Shown piece after piece: positions 1-8,288 of a stretch of DNA of 33,973 bases. A model generated the notes under the pieces. That model worked only from the letters and a program-made list of their open reading frames with translations. It searched no databases and was not told where the DNA came from. The position numbers and the translations under genes were made by a program. This stretch comes from an uncultured Allomuricauda sp. Lineage in GTDB: Bacteria > Bacteroidota > Bacteroidia > Flavobacteriales > Flavobacteriaceae. The stretch lies in assembly GCF_947258355.1 (NCBI RefSeq), contig NZ_CAMYIC010000007.1, forward strand, positions 1 through 33,973, written 5' to 3'. Each line of letters starts with the position of its first letter. The stretch's first letter is position 1.

Positions 1-271
1 AGTTTACTGCACCGCTCAATTCAGCGCCTGCTTTGAACTTTACAACGTTCTTAGCGGCAATCTTAATGGTAGCACCAGTTTGTGGATTTCTACCTTCTCT
101 AGCGCTTCTTCTAGAAACTGACCAAGAACCAAAGCCTACCAAGGAAACTCTATCTCCTTTTTTAAGCGTTCCTTCTACATTTCCCAAGAAAGATTCCAAT
201 GCTTTTTTTGCTGCTGCTTTAGTGATGCCAGCATCAGCTGCCATAGCATCGATTAATTCTGTTTTGTTCAT
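1..271 (-). CDS. HU-family DNA-binding protein (3' end at window edge)
   Basis: Small basic histone-like protein that bends and compacts DNA as a dimer in the nucleoid. The reading frame starts at ATG 269-271 (MNKTELIDAMAADAGITK) and runs 90 codons to the window edge, leaving one T, which could be the first base of a stop; 90 residues is the usual length of HU. The signature region RVSLVGFGSWSVSRRSAREG followed by GRNPQTGATI is the classic HU beta-arm, with the DNA-intercalating NP pair at residues 62-63. The N-terminal helical region is rich in Ala and Lys as in other HU proteins. It lies downstream of fmt on the same strand but has its own promoter in the 176-base gap. The stop codon itself is not in the window. 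Assignment to HU rather than IHF rests on similarity to flavobacterial HU. Confidence 0.95.
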   Translation of the reverse strand, partial: MNKTELIDAMAADAGITKAAAKKALESFLGNVEGTLKKGDRVSLVGFGSWSVSRRSAREGRNPQTGATIKIAAKNVVKFKAGAELSGAVN

Positions 272-315
272 AATGGAATTAAATTAATTGTTGTTAATAT
301 AATTTTAATGCTGAA

Positions 316-345
316 CAAATTTATATGGATTTGCCACTCACGCAA
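316..345 (-). promoter_or_regulatory. Bacteroidota-type promoter for the HU gene
   Basis: Read on the minus strand, TAAATTTG at 323-316 matches the -7 consensus TAnnTTTG exactly, and a TTG at 345-343 lies 19 bases upstream, the right spacing for the -33 element. Transcription would start near 309, giving an AT-rich leader of about 40 bases with no Shine-Dalgarno sequence. Confidence 0.75.
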
Positions 346-369
346 GTAAAACCAAGGGAAATCGGGGTT

Positions 370-400
370 TTTGTTGATAACTTGAAACGTTTGTTGATAA
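370..400. repeat. Tandem 11-bp direct repeat upstream of the HU promoter
   Basis: TTTGTTGATAA occurs at 370-380 and again at 390-400, exactly 20 bp apart (two helical turns). On the minus strand the unit reads TTATCAACAAA, one mismatch from the DnaA box TTATCCACA. It sits 25-55 bp upstream of the HU -33 element, a position typical of an activator or regulator site. No binding protein can be assigned from sequence alone. Confidence 0.6.
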
Positions 401-447
401 AGTCGGAAAAAAATGACAACTTTTCCCAGCCCAATCATAGCAAGGCC

Positions 448-1410
448 TTAGCGAAGGTATGCCTCATTTTCAAGATTTAGACCATTCAGAACCTCGTTTA
501 CCTGCATTCTTCGTTTACCGGGTAATTGTAATTCCAAGAGTGAAATAAAGCCATCTTTAACCGCCACCTTCAACGATTTTTTCTCCGCCACCAGCTTTCC
601 AACGTTATAATTGTGTTCGGCTTTTTCTATTTCTGTTCTAAAAATCTTCATTTGCTCTGGTTTTTCATCATTCATCAATTGGGTCCAGGCACCAGGATAT
701 GGACTAAGTCCACGAATATGATTGTAAATGTCATTTATGGAAGCCTTCCAATCTATTCTACAGGTATCCTTATGGATTTTTGGAGCAGGTTTGAGTTCCA
801 TACTTTCGTCTTGAGGTTGTCGGGTAACAGTGCCAGCTTGAATCTGTTTGCAAGTTTCCACTACTAACCGGGCACCAAGTTCCATTAACCTATCATGTAA
901 AGAACCTGCGCTGTCATCGGGCCGTATTTTTTCAGTTTCCTGAAGAACAATGCTGCCGGTGTCTATCTTTTCATCAATAAAAAATGTAGTGACGCCTGTT
1001 TCGGTCTCCCCATTGATTATCGCCCAATTAATGGGTGCTGCTCCACGATATTGGGGCAGGAGGGAAGCATGAAGGTTAAAGGTACCGTGCTCGGGCATTT
1101 GCCAAACGGCTTTGGGCAACATTCTAAAGGCAACCACTACCTGTAAATTGGCATCAAGACTTTTGAGCTCTTCCAAAAAAGCTTCGTCTTTTAAATTGGT
1201 AGGTTGCAATACCTTTAAGTTATGTTGGGTAGCAAATTGTTTTACAGCCGATTCTTGAACCTTACGCCCGCGACCTGCAGGTCTATCTGGTGCCGTAACA
1301 ACACCAACTACATTAAAATCTGCTTTTATAAGCTGTTCAAGGCTGCCCACGGCAAAATCCGGGGTGCCCATAAATACGATTCGCAACGAATTATTTTTTG
1401 ATGTACTCAT
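448..1410 (-). CDS. fmt: Methionyl-tRNA formyltransferase
   Basis: Transfers a formyl group from 10-formyltetrahydrofolate to Met-tRNA(fMet) for translation initiation. The 320-residue length is normal. The N-terminal Rossmann-type formyltransferase domain starts at IVFMGTPDFA (residues 11-20). The loop APDRPAGRGRK (40-50) and the catalytic block FNLHASLLPQYRGAAPI carry the active-site Asn112 and His114, with Asp150 in FIDEKIDTGS. The C-terminal third (from about residue 210) is the tRNA-binding OB-like domain, including the IRGLSPYPGAW motif. The ATG at 1408-1410 overlaps the end of recQ by 20 bases, so the two genes are cotranscribed and probably translationally coupled. The gene normally travels with def or recQ in Bacteroidota; no def is seen here. 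Confidence 0.96.
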   Translation of the reverse strand: MSTSKNNSLRIVFMGTPDFAVGSLEQLIKADFNVVGVVTAPDRPAGRGRKVQESAVKQFATQHNLKVLQPTNLKDEAFLEELKSLDANLQVVVAFRMLPKAVWQMPEHGTFNLHASLLPQYRGAAPINWAIINGETETGVTTFFIDEKIDTGSIVLQETEKIRPDDSAGSLHDRLMELGARLVVETCKQIQAGTVTRQPQDESMELKPAPKIHKDTCRIDWKASINDIYNHIRGLSPYPGAWTQLMNDEKPEQMKIFRTEIEKAEHNYNVGKLVAEKKSLKVAVKDGFISLLELQLPGKRRMQVNEVLNGLNLENEAYLR

Positions 1411-3283
1411 TTTTAAAGTTTAGGGAGACCAACTCATCTTCCAGTAGTCTTTCCAGTATTTTTAAAAGTTCTTTTTCGTTGATACCCGTTTCTTTTTCCA
1501 ACTGTCGGGAGGTATGGGGACGAATTTCCAATAGTTCCATGACCCTTTTCTCTAAATCATGAGGGGAGGCCACTACATTTTTCTTAGTACAAATATCGCA
1601 TGTGCCGCACTTTTCTGCAGTCTTTTCCCCAAAATAATTCAGTAGGTAAACACTACGGCATACCTTTTTATTGGAAATGTAGCCCAACATGGCTGCCATG
1701 TTGTTCTGTTTCACCTGATTAAAATCCTTGATCTTTTTGGCGAACAAATTAATGGTATGATCATCTTCACGGGGAACCAAAAATGTGATTTCCAGATCGG
1801 AAGTATTGTTTTGGTAATCTACCATGTCATCGTCAGCCAGTTGCTGTAGTATTTGTTTTAACCGATCCTCACTTGTACCCGTTTTTTTGGAGAGCATGTA
1901 CAGGTTGATTTTGGTTTCGTAATCGGTAATGCCTCCGTAGGTCCTTAAAATCGTCTGGATGATTGGGGCTGTTTTCCTGTGTTTATTCAGATAATTAAAA
2001 ATCTCTGCTTTGGGAGCCACAAATTGAAGTATGGTTTTTTCCTTAAAATTTTCAGTTAGGGATAGCACGGAATTCTGATCAAGAATACGGATGGCGTTAA
2101 AGGTCATATTTGGATTGAACTCATAACGCTTACAAAACTCGTTGAATTTGAAGGCCAAAGGTTCGGAAACAAGTTCGCCGTATGATATCTGAAAGTAATT
2201 GTTGAGTTTGGAATAAACTTGTTTTACAAAGGCCACATCAGGCAAGTTGGACAAAAATTGTTGTTTGGCCTTGTCCTCATCTTCGTTGGAAGTAATAATT
2301 ATTGCCGTTGATGGTTCTCCGTCACGTCCAGCTCTTCCTGCTTCTTGAAAATAGCTTTCCAAGCTATCGGGTATTTGGTAGTGAACCACTAACCGGACAT
2401 CAGGTTTGTCGACACCCATCCCAAAAGCATTTGTGGCCACCATAACCCTTACTTCACCGTTTAACCAAAGGTTCAGTTTTTCTTCTTTGTCCGATTTTGG
2501 GATACCTCCATGAAAAAATGAAGCTGGAACCCCATTCTTGATTAAAAAATTGGCCAGCGAGATGGACATTTTCCTAGAGCGAACATAAACAATGGCGCTT
2601 CCGGGAATTTTCCCCATATACTTTTTAAGCTGATATAGCTTGTCCTCGGAACACTTTACTTTAAAATTGATATTGGAGCGAGAGAAGGAATCTTTGAAAA
2701 CAGCCACATTATCCAATTCCAAATTCTCCACAATATCATCTACAACTCTTGGTGTGGCTGTCGCCGTTAATGCGATCATTGGGGTATTGGGCACTAGCTC
2801 TTTTAAAACGGAGCACTCCAAATATGCAGGTCTAAAATCGTTTCCCCATTGCGAAATACAGTGAGCCTCATCTATTGCGATAAGGTTCACGTTCATTTGT
2901 TGGATCCGCTCCCTAACAATGGTTTGTTGTAAGCGTTCGGGGGATAGGTACAAAAACTTGTAGTTGCCGTAGAGACAGTTGTCCAATAGATCGTTCAGCT
3001 CATTGGGCGGCACCCCTCCGGTTAAAGCAATGGCTTTGACCTCTCGTTTTTTTAATTGTGCAACTTGGTCCTGGATGAGAGCCACCAAAGGTGATACCAC
3101 AATACAGATGCCCTCCATGGCCAATGAAGGTACTTGATAGCAAACTGATTTGCCGCCACCAGTGGGCATTAAAGCCAAGACATCTTGCCCAGAAAGAACG
3201 GTATTGATGATCTGCTTTTGGGACCCTCTGAAATCATCGTAACCCCAAAATTGCTTTAAAACGCTTGTGATGTCCTTGTACAC
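1391..3283 (-). CDS. recQ: ATP-dependent DNA helicase RecQ (short form without HRDC)
   Basis: 3'-to-5' superfamily 2 DNA helicase acting in recombination and replication-fork repair. Walker A lies in MPTGGGKSVCYQ (residues 39-50), the DEAH box with the RecQ aromatic loop in IDEAHCISQWGNDFRP (137-152), and motif VI in YFQEAGRAGRDG. A RecQ zinc-binding domain is formed by four cysteines at about 542, 559, 562 and 565, followed by a short winged-helix-like C terminus. At 630 residues it lacks the C-terminal HRDC domain of E. coli RecQ; many Flavobacteriia carry both a long and a short RecQ and this would be the short one. The start is GTG at 3281-3283, which overlaps the TAG stop of the upstream ATPase by one base (TAGTG), a coupling arrangement. 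No in-frame ATG precedes the helicase core. Confidence 0.94.
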   Translation of the reverse strand: MYKDITSVLKQFWGYDDFRGSQKQIINTVLSGQDVLALMPTGGGKSVCYQVPSLAMEGICIVVSPLVALIQDQVAQLKKREVKAIALTGGVPPNELNDLLDNCLYGNYKFLYLSPERLQQTIVRERIQQMNVNLIAIDEAHCISQWGNDFRPAYLECSVLKELVPNTPMIALTATATPRVVDDIVENLELDNVAVFKDSFSRSNINFKVKCSEDKLYQLKKYMGKIPGSAIVYVRSRKMSISLANFLIKNGVPASFFHGGIPKSDKEEKLNLWLNGEVRVMVATNAFGMGVDKPDVRLVVHYQIPDSLESYFQEAGRAGRDGEPSTAIIITSNEDEDKAKQQFLSNLPDVAFVKQVYSKLNNYFQISYGELVSEPLAFKFNEFCKRYEFNPNMTFNAIRILDQNSVLSLTENFKEKTILQFVAPKAEIFNYLNKHRKTAPIIQTILRTYGGITDYETKINLYMLSKKTGTSEDRLKQILQQLADDDMVDYQNNTSDLEITFLVPREDDHTINLFAKKIKDFNQVKQNNMAAMLGYISNKKVCRSVYLLNYFGEKTAEKCGTCDICTKKNVVASPHDLEKRVMELLEIRPHTSRQLEKETGINEKELLKILERLLEDELVSLNFKNEYIKK

Positions 3284-3846
3284 TATAATTTTTTAAGTGT
3301 TTCCAAAATAAAATCAATCCGATTTTGGACTGCATCTTTTGGCACTTCGATGGGGTTATAGCCAAATTGTGTGTATGTTTTCATCAATGAGTGATGAATA
3401 CTTTCCGCTTCTTCAAAAGTTTCCATTCGTTCGTTATCGGAAACATAAATCTCCCTCCAAGGTGGAACAATAAAAACCGAATCGTATCTGTGGTTTTCGC
3501 AATGCGAAATAAAAAAACTGTCATATTCTTGACCAAAAAAGTCCATGTAGGCCAGTACATCAGGGATACCTCGGTCAAAAAAACTGATAGGGGCATCAAT
3601 ATCAAGGGAGTCCTTATAGTGGGATGTTCTGCCCTCTAGTAGATCTTTGTTGAATTGCATTGCATCATCAACAAAAACCAGTGGATTGGAAATATACTCT
3701 TCTGATTGCCCCTCCTGTTTTGCTTTGGAGGTCATATCCCTAATAATTTCATGAAAGCAATGAAAACCCTTGCTCTCCAATCCATTCACAATGGATGTTT
3801 TACCCGTACCGGGTGCTCCTGTAATAACTACTTTGTTCTTGCCCAA
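3283..3846 (-). CDS. P-loop ATPase/kinase-like protein (AAA_28 type), TTG start
   Basis: Predicted nucleotide-binding protein of about 187 residues. With a TTG start at 3844-3846 it begins MGKNKVVITGAPGTGKTSIV, putting Walker A (GAPGTGKT) at residues 10-17, as in AAA_28/NadR-kinase-like families. ISFFDRGIPDVLAYMDFFG supplies a kinase-like DRG motif, and FIVPPWREIYVSDNERMETF looks like the lid region with Arg residues. The frame is open upstream to another TTG at 3942, but that extension is a hydrophobic, low-quality stretch that would overlap the start of the divergent DUF493 gene, so the inner TTG is preferred. It is the first gene of the ATPase-recQ-fmt run. The substrate is unknown; a small-molecule or nucleoside kinase is possible. 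Confidence 0.8.
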   Translation of the reverse strand: MGKNKVVITGAPGTGKTSIVNGLESKGFHCFHEIIRDMTSKAKQEGQSEEYISNPLVFVDDAMQFNKDLLEGRTSHYKDSLDIDAPISFFDRGIPDVLAYMDFFGQEYDSFFISHCENHRYDSVFIVPPWREIYVSDNERMETFEEAESIHHSLMKTYTQFGYNPIEVPKDAVQNRIDFILETLKKL

Positions 3847-3912
3847 AGACCTTAAATTGATAGTACAAAGTAATGAAATAGCCTTAAGGAAAAAAAATTG
3901 ATGACTAAGCCA

Positions 3913-3920
3913 TATATTTG
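3913..3920 (+). promoter_or_regulatory. -7 element for the DUF493 gene
   Basis: TATATTTG matches TAnnTTTG exactly, 14 bases before the ATG at 3935. No convincing TTG lies at the right distance upstream, so only the -7 half is supported. Confidence 0.5.
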
Positions 3921-3934
3921 TATAAAAATGGGGT

Positions 3935-4222
3935 ATGGACAAGAAGGATACAGAAGAATTCTATGAAAAACTAAAAGGTAAATTGTTGGAAAGCACAAAT
4001 TGGCCATCCAACTACCTTTATAAGTTTATTATTCCAACAGATGAGGAGCGCATTGCCCAAATCCATGAAATTTTCGACAATACCGGTGCTGTAATTGAAT
4101 CCAAAAAATCCAAAAAAGGAACATATACAAGTCTTTCGATTACAGTTCATTTAAAAGATCCTGACGAAGTGATACTTAAATACAAAGAAGTTTCCGTTGT
4201 AGAGGGGGTAATTTCCCTGTAA
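3935..4222 (+). CDS. DUF493 family protein (YbeD-like)
   Basis: A 95-residue soluble protein of the DUF493/YbeD family, which has an ACT-like alpha/beta fold. In proteobacteria ybeD is linked to lipB, but no biochemical role is established. Visible family features are the NWPSNYLYKFIIP segment (residues 22-34, matching the family FPxxFxfKvIG-type strand), then the IFDNTGAVIESKKSKKGTY loop and the SLSITVHLKDPDEVILKYKE strand-helix near the C terminus. There is no signal peptide or membrane segment. It is transcribed divergently from the ATPase-recQ-fmt operon and lies 82 bases upstream of the DUF4290 gene on the same strand. A regulatory or small-molecule-sensing role is only inference from the ACT-like fold. 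Confidence 0.85.
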   Translation: MDKKDTEEFYEKLKGKLLESTNWPSNYLYKFIIPTDEERIAQIHEIFDNTGAVIESKKSKKGTYTSLSITVHLKDPDEVILKYKEVSVVEGVISL

Positions 4223-4304
4223 GCCCGTTGTTTGCGATAATTTTATTAATTTGCAAGCGTTATCAGATTGACTTTCCAATAATCAAGTTTCTAAATACAT
4301 TAAT

Positions 4305-4946
4305 TTGAACGAAGTATACAACTTAGAATACAATACAGAGCGTCCAAAACTTTTTATACCGGAGTATGGCCGTCATTTTCAGAAAATGGTAGACCATGCA
4401 GTTGCCATTGAGGATCGTGAAGAACGAAATAAAGTGGCCAAATCCATTATAAGTGTTATGGGAAATCTGCAGCCGCATTTAAGGGATGTTCCAGATTTTC
4501 AGCATAAACTTTGGGATCAATTGTTTATAATGGCCGATTTTAAATTGGATGTGGATTCACCGTTCCCAATTACATCCAAAGAGGTTTTGCAACAACGTCC
4601 AGAGCCTTTGGACTATCCTCAAAACCATCCAAAATACCGCTTTTACGGAAACAACATCAAAAGAATGATAGATGTTGCGGTTAAGTGGGAAGAAGGCGAT
4701 ATGAGGTCCGGTTTGGAGTATGCCATTGCCAACCACATGAAGAAGTGTTATTTGACCTGGAACAAGGATACCGTTGAGGACTCTGTAATATTCAACCATT
4801 TGAAAGAACTTAGCGATGGGCAAATAGATTTGGCCAAAAGCGATGAGAGTTTAACAGATAGTGGACAGTTTCTTAAAAACAGACCAAGCAGGTCCAATAC
4901 CAACCGAGGAAAAAAAGGACAACGAGGTCGCAAGAAAAGATATTAA
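4305..4946 (+). CDS. DUF4290 family protein, TTG start
   Basis: A 213-residue cytoplasmic protein of the Bacteroidota-specific DUF4290 family; function unknown. The conserved core is LEYNTERPKLFIPEYGRH followed by IEDREERNKVAKSII, then a PLDYPQNHPKYRFYG motif near residue 105. The C-terminal 25 residues are Arg/Lys/Gly/Asn-rich and likely disordered, suggesting nucleic-acid or ribosome contact, which is inference. The start is TTG at 4305-4307; no in-frame ATG precedes the conserved core, and family members begin just before the EYNTERP motif. It sits 15 bases upstream of murA on the same strand, an arrangement I recall as common in flavobacteria, so a link to cell-wall synthesis is possible but unproven. 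Confidence 0.85.
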   Translation: MNEVYNLEYNTERPKLFIPEYGRHFQKMVDHAVAIEDREERNKVAKSIISVMGNLQPHLRDVPDFQHKLWDQLFIMADFKLDVDSPFPITSKEVLQQRPEPLDYPQNHPKYRFYGNNIKRMIDVAVKWEEGDMRSGLEYAIANHMKKCYLTWNKDTVEDSVIFNHLKELSDGQIDLAKSDESLTDSGQFLKNRPSRSNTNRGKKGQRGRKKRY

Positions 4947-4961
4947 ATTCCAAAGGAATAC

Positions 4962-6269
4962 ATGGGTACATTTCGAATAGAGGGTGGGCACCAATTACAT
5001 GGAGAAATCACCCCTCAAGGAGCAAAGAATGAAGCACTACAGATTCTTTGTGCCGTACTGCTTTCAGAAGAAAAAATCACCATAAACAATATACCCGACA
5101 TTGTCGATGTCAATAAACTGATTGCCCTCCTGGAAGATTTGGGAGTAAAAATCCAAAAGAAAGGAAAGGGTTCCTATACCTTCAAGGCAGACGATGTTAA
5201 TCTGGATTATTTGCAATCGGCCAAGTTCAAGGAAGATGGCCGGGGACTTCGTGGATCAATTATGTTGGTTGGCCCATTGTTATCAAGATTTGGCAAAGGG
5301 TACATCCCCAAACCGGGCGGAGATAAAATTGGAAGACGGAGATTGGATACCCATTTTGAAGGATTCATCAAGCTTGGAGCTAATTTCCGATACAATAAAG
5401 AAGAACATTTTTACGGTGTTGAAGCAGATAAGCTGATCGGTACCTACATGCTTTTGGACGAAGCTTCGGTAACAGGTACGGCCAATATTGTAATGGCTGC
5501 TGTACTGGCAGAAGGTACAACTACCATTTATAATGCAGCTTGTGAACCGTATTTGCAACAGTTGTGTAAAATGTTGAACCGAATGGGGGCCAAGATCTCT
5601 GGAATCGGGTCAAATTTGTTGACTATTGAAGGGGTTGATTCGTTGGGGGGAACAGAGCACACGATGTTGCCCGATATGATAGAAATCGGGAGCTGGATAG
5701 GTTTGGCCGCAATGACCCAGAGCGAACTTACCATCAAAAATGTAAGTTGGGACGATTTGGGTCAGATTCCAACGGTTTTCAGAAAATTGGGAATTACCTT
5801 GGAACGAAAGGGAGATGATATCTTTATCCCAAAACATGAAGATGGTTATGAAATCCAGAATTTTATAGATGGCTCGATCCTAACCATAGCTGATGCTCCC
5901 TGGCCAGGATTGACCCCGGATTTGTTGAGCATTATTTTGGTTGTGGCAACCCAAGCCAAAGGAGAAGTGCTGATTCATCAAAAAATGTTTGAAAGCCGAC
6001 TGTTCTTTGTGGACAAGCTTATTGATATGGGGGCGAAAATCATTCTTTGTGATCCACACCGTGCCACAGTAATCGGTCATGACTTTAAATCCACTTTAAA
6101 GGCCACCACTATGGTATCCCCCGATATTAGGGCAGGGGTATCCCTATTGATCGCGGCACTATCTGCGAAAGATACCTCCACCATACACAATATTGAGCAG
6201 ATTGATCGTGGTTATGAGAACATTGATGAGCGCTTGCGTGCTATAGGAGCCAATATTGTAAGGGTCTAG
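4962..6269 (+). CDS. murA: UDP-N-acetylglucosamine 1-carboxyvinyltransferase, Asp at the fosfomycin Cys position
   Basis: Catalyses the first committed step of peptidoglycan synthesis, transfer of enolpyruvate from PEP to UDP-GlcNAc, in the cytoplasm. The length of 435 residues is normal. The substrate-binding Lys22-Asn23 pair is in TPQGAKNEAL, exactly as in E. coli numbering. The active-site loop reads KPGGDKIGRRRLDTHFEG at residues 118-135: the cysteine of E. coli MurA (Cys115 in GGCTIG) is replaced by Asp121. Asp is a known natural variant that keeps activity but prevents covalent attack by fosfomycin. The C-terminal block includes SPDIRAGVSLLIAAL and HNIEQIDRGYENIDERLRAIG. A weak AAAGGA lies upstream of the ATG. 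The stop TAG (6267-6269) overlaps the stop of the convergent kinase gene within the tetranucleotide CTAG. Confidence 0.96.
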   Translation: MGTFRIEGGHQLHGEITPQGAKNEALQILCAVLLSEEKITINNIPDIVDVNKLIALLEDLGVKIQKKGKGSYTFKADDVNLDYLQSAKFKEDGRGLRGSIMLVGPLLSRFGKGYIPKPGGDKIGRRRLDTHFEGFIKLGANFRYNKEEHFYGVEADKLIGTYMLLDEASVTGTANIVMAAVLAEGTTTIYNAACEPYLQQLCKMLNRMGAKISGIGSNLLTIEGVDSLGGTEHTMLPDMIEIGSWIGLAAMTQSELTIKNVSWDDLGQIPTVFRKLGITLERKGDDIFIPKHEDGYEIQNFIDGSILTIADAPWPGLTPDLLSIILVVATQAKGEVLIHQKMFESRLFFVDKLIDMGAKIILCDPHRATVIGHDFKSTLKATTMVSPDIRAGVSLLIAALSAKDTSTIHNIEQIDRGYENIDERLRAIGANIVRV

Positions 6270-8224
6270 TCTTTTGGAATTAATATGGTCACTTTGGTTC
6301 CCTTCTCCGAGCTTTCGACTGTAACAAGTTCTTGATTCGAGAATTTTTTCAGTGCATTAATCCGTTTTGCAGTAATGGACATGCCCCTGGATGGACGTTT
6401 GAATGTCTTTCCAGAAGTTTGGGCATCGATGCCAACTCCATTGTCCTCAATGGTGCATACTATGTTTTCATTCGTTTCTTCGAACGAAACATGTAGCTTC
6501 TTTTCTCCTTTTTTGGGCATTAGGCCATGTATAATGGCGTTCTCAATATAAGGTTGAACGAGTAACATGGGGATTTCATAGGTATGGATATCCAGATTTT
6601 CGTCAACATGTAAGGAGTAGCTAAAAGAATTGTCAAAACGTAAATTTTCCAATTCAATATAGATTTTCAGCAGCTCAATCTCATCTTTGAGTGGTAAACT
6701 AATGTTAACTGAACTTTCCAATACCTGGCGCATTAATTTTGAAAATTTGGATAAGTATTTAAGTGCATTTTTTTTATCGTCCGTATTGATTAGATATTGG
6801 ATGGAATTCAATGAGTTGAAAATAAAATGCGGATTCATTTGTGCCCGTAGCATACGTTTTTCCAATTCCTTGTTCATTTCCTCTATAGTTTCATTTTGTT
6901 CGGAGATCAATAAATTCTTCTCTCGGAGAATGGCATTAGATCTTTGTTTGCCTCGGTAACGGAAATACAATAAGCTGGCGGAAAACATGAGTAAAATTGT
7001 AATGATGGCAAGGTAGGTCATTCGTCTTTTATTCAATTCAACCCGAGTGTTGAGAAGGGCTAACTGTAGATTGTTTTCCTTTATTTCATTGTCTTTAAGG
7101 TAAACATCGTGTTGCACTTGAAGATTTTGTATTTCCCTAATTTTGGTTTCATTTAAAAGACTGTCGTTATAGGCCATCGATTGGTTAAGATGTTTTATGG
7201 CATCTGGGTATTGTCTCTTGGCATTATATATTTCATAAGCTTTTTGGTGAGCGTCCCGTAGATGTTTATACCCTCCAATTTCAGAAAGTGCTTCAAGGTT
7301 TTGGTTGGAAAAAGCCATTGCTTGATTCAATTTACCCTGCCTTAGCATTAAATCGGCCAATCCATAATTGGCAACGGCAACTTGTTGTTTTATAGATAGC
7401 TTTGTGGCAAGTTCCAGTGATTTTAAAAAATTTTCTTCGGCCAGCTTCCATTTCTTTAGGTTCAAATAGCAATTGGCTATATTTGAATAATTGGTGCAGA
7501 GTTCAATGTTTTTCTTTCGCTCCTCTAAAAAACTCTGTGCTTTTAAAAATTTTTCAAGTGCAGCTTCATGGTTACCATCATCATAATCAATAACGGCTAG
7601 ATTCACCATAACAGAATGTTCTAAAGATTTAAAATCCGAACTCTTATATGTCTCTAGTGCCTTTTCATAACTTTCAACAGCTTTCTCTTTTTGGTCCATT
7701 AAATCATAAAGTATTCCCAGGTTGATATATACGGATGAATTGTTCTGATTTAATTCTAGGGAGTCCACCAATGCAATACTTTTCAGGTAAAAATTCTGAC
7801 TTTTAGTATAATCGCCTATTCTTTTATAAACGATACCCATAGATTTATAGATATGATTCATTCTTTCAAAGTCTCGGTTTTCTTTGGATAGCTCAAGACA
7901 TTGGTTTAGGTAGTCCAAAGATTCGGCGTAACTTCCTGTCATTCCATGGGTGAGCCCCAATGAGTAGAGTCCTTTTATTTCTCCTTGTGCAAACCCAATT
8001 TTCTTCGCTCGCTCAACACTTTCTTTTAAAATATTAATCGCTTTTTCTTTATCCTGTGCTCTTAACAATATTCCCTGTCTTCTCATTAAGTTGACCTGAG
8101 TAGTATCATTCGCCGTTTTCATCAAGTTTTGTATACTATCTATTTCCTTGGTTTGAGAAAAACAGATTTTTTGGAATGAAATAAATAGAAGTGCGGATAA
8201 AATTAAACAGCAGGATAACTTCAT
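6266..8224 (-). CDS. TPR sensor histidine kinase of the LytS/His_kinase (PF06580) class
   Basis: Predicted membrane sensor kinase of 652 residues. The chosen ATG (8222-8224) gives a signal peptide, MKLSCCLILSALLFISF..CFSQ; the frame is open further upstream only to a TTG at 8269, which would bury that signal. The exported half holds about seven tetratricopeptide repeats, a transmembrane helix lies near residue 408 (TYLAIITILLMFSASLLYF), followed by a short coiled coil and the His_kinase domain with phospho-acceptor His in RAQMNPHFIFNSLNSIQYL (about residue 465). The ATPase part shows LLVQPYIENAIIHGL (N box), EDNGVGID (G1) and SRGMSITAKRI. Kinases of this class usually pair with LytTR response regulators; none is next to it, so it is an orphan in this window. 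The signal sensed is unknown. Confidence 0.88.
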   Translation of the reverse strand: MKLSCCLILSALLFISFQKICFSQTKEIDSIQNLMKTANDTTQVNLMRRQGILLRAQDKEKAINILKESVERAKKIGFAQGEIKGLYSLGLTHGMTGSYAESLDYLNQCLELSKENRDFERMNHIYKSMGIVYKRIGDYTKSQNFYLKSIALVDSLELNQNNSSVYINLGILYDLMDQKEKAVESYEKALETYKSSDFKSLEHSVMVNLAVIDYDDGNHEAALEKFLKAQSFLEERKKNIELCTNYSNIANCYLNLKKWKLAEENFLKSLELATKLSIKQQVAVANYGLADLMLRQGKLNQAMAFSNQNLEALSEIGGYKHLRDAHQKAYEIYNAKRQYPDAIKHLNQSMAYNDSLLNETKIREIQNLQVQHDVYLKDNEIKENNLQLALLNTRVELNKRRMTYLAIITILLMFSASLLYFRYRGKQRSNAILREKNLLISEQNETIEEMNKELEKRMLRAQMNPHFIFNSLNSIQYLINTDDKKNALKYLSKFSKLMRQVLESSVNISLPLKDEIELLKIYIELENLRFDNSFSYSLHVDENLDIHTYEIPMLLVQPYIENAIIHGLMPKKGEKKLHVSFEETNENIVCTIEDNGVGIDAQTSGKTFKRPSRGMSITAKRINALKKFSNQELVTVESSEKGTKVTILIPKD

Positions 8225-8288
8225 AAATTGGTTCGTTGATTGAATAGACCGAGGTTGATTACTATTCAAATGGTTCTGGCTAGATATT

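Noticed and set aside
370..400. Origin of replication
   Set aside because: Only two DnaA-like sites, no AT-rich unwinding cluster and no dnaA or dnaN gene nearby; kept only as a regulatory repeat.
3847..3942. N-terminal extension of the P-loop ATPase to a TTG at 3942
   Set aside because: It would overlap the divergent DUF493 start and promoter and adds 32 residues unlike the family N terminus.
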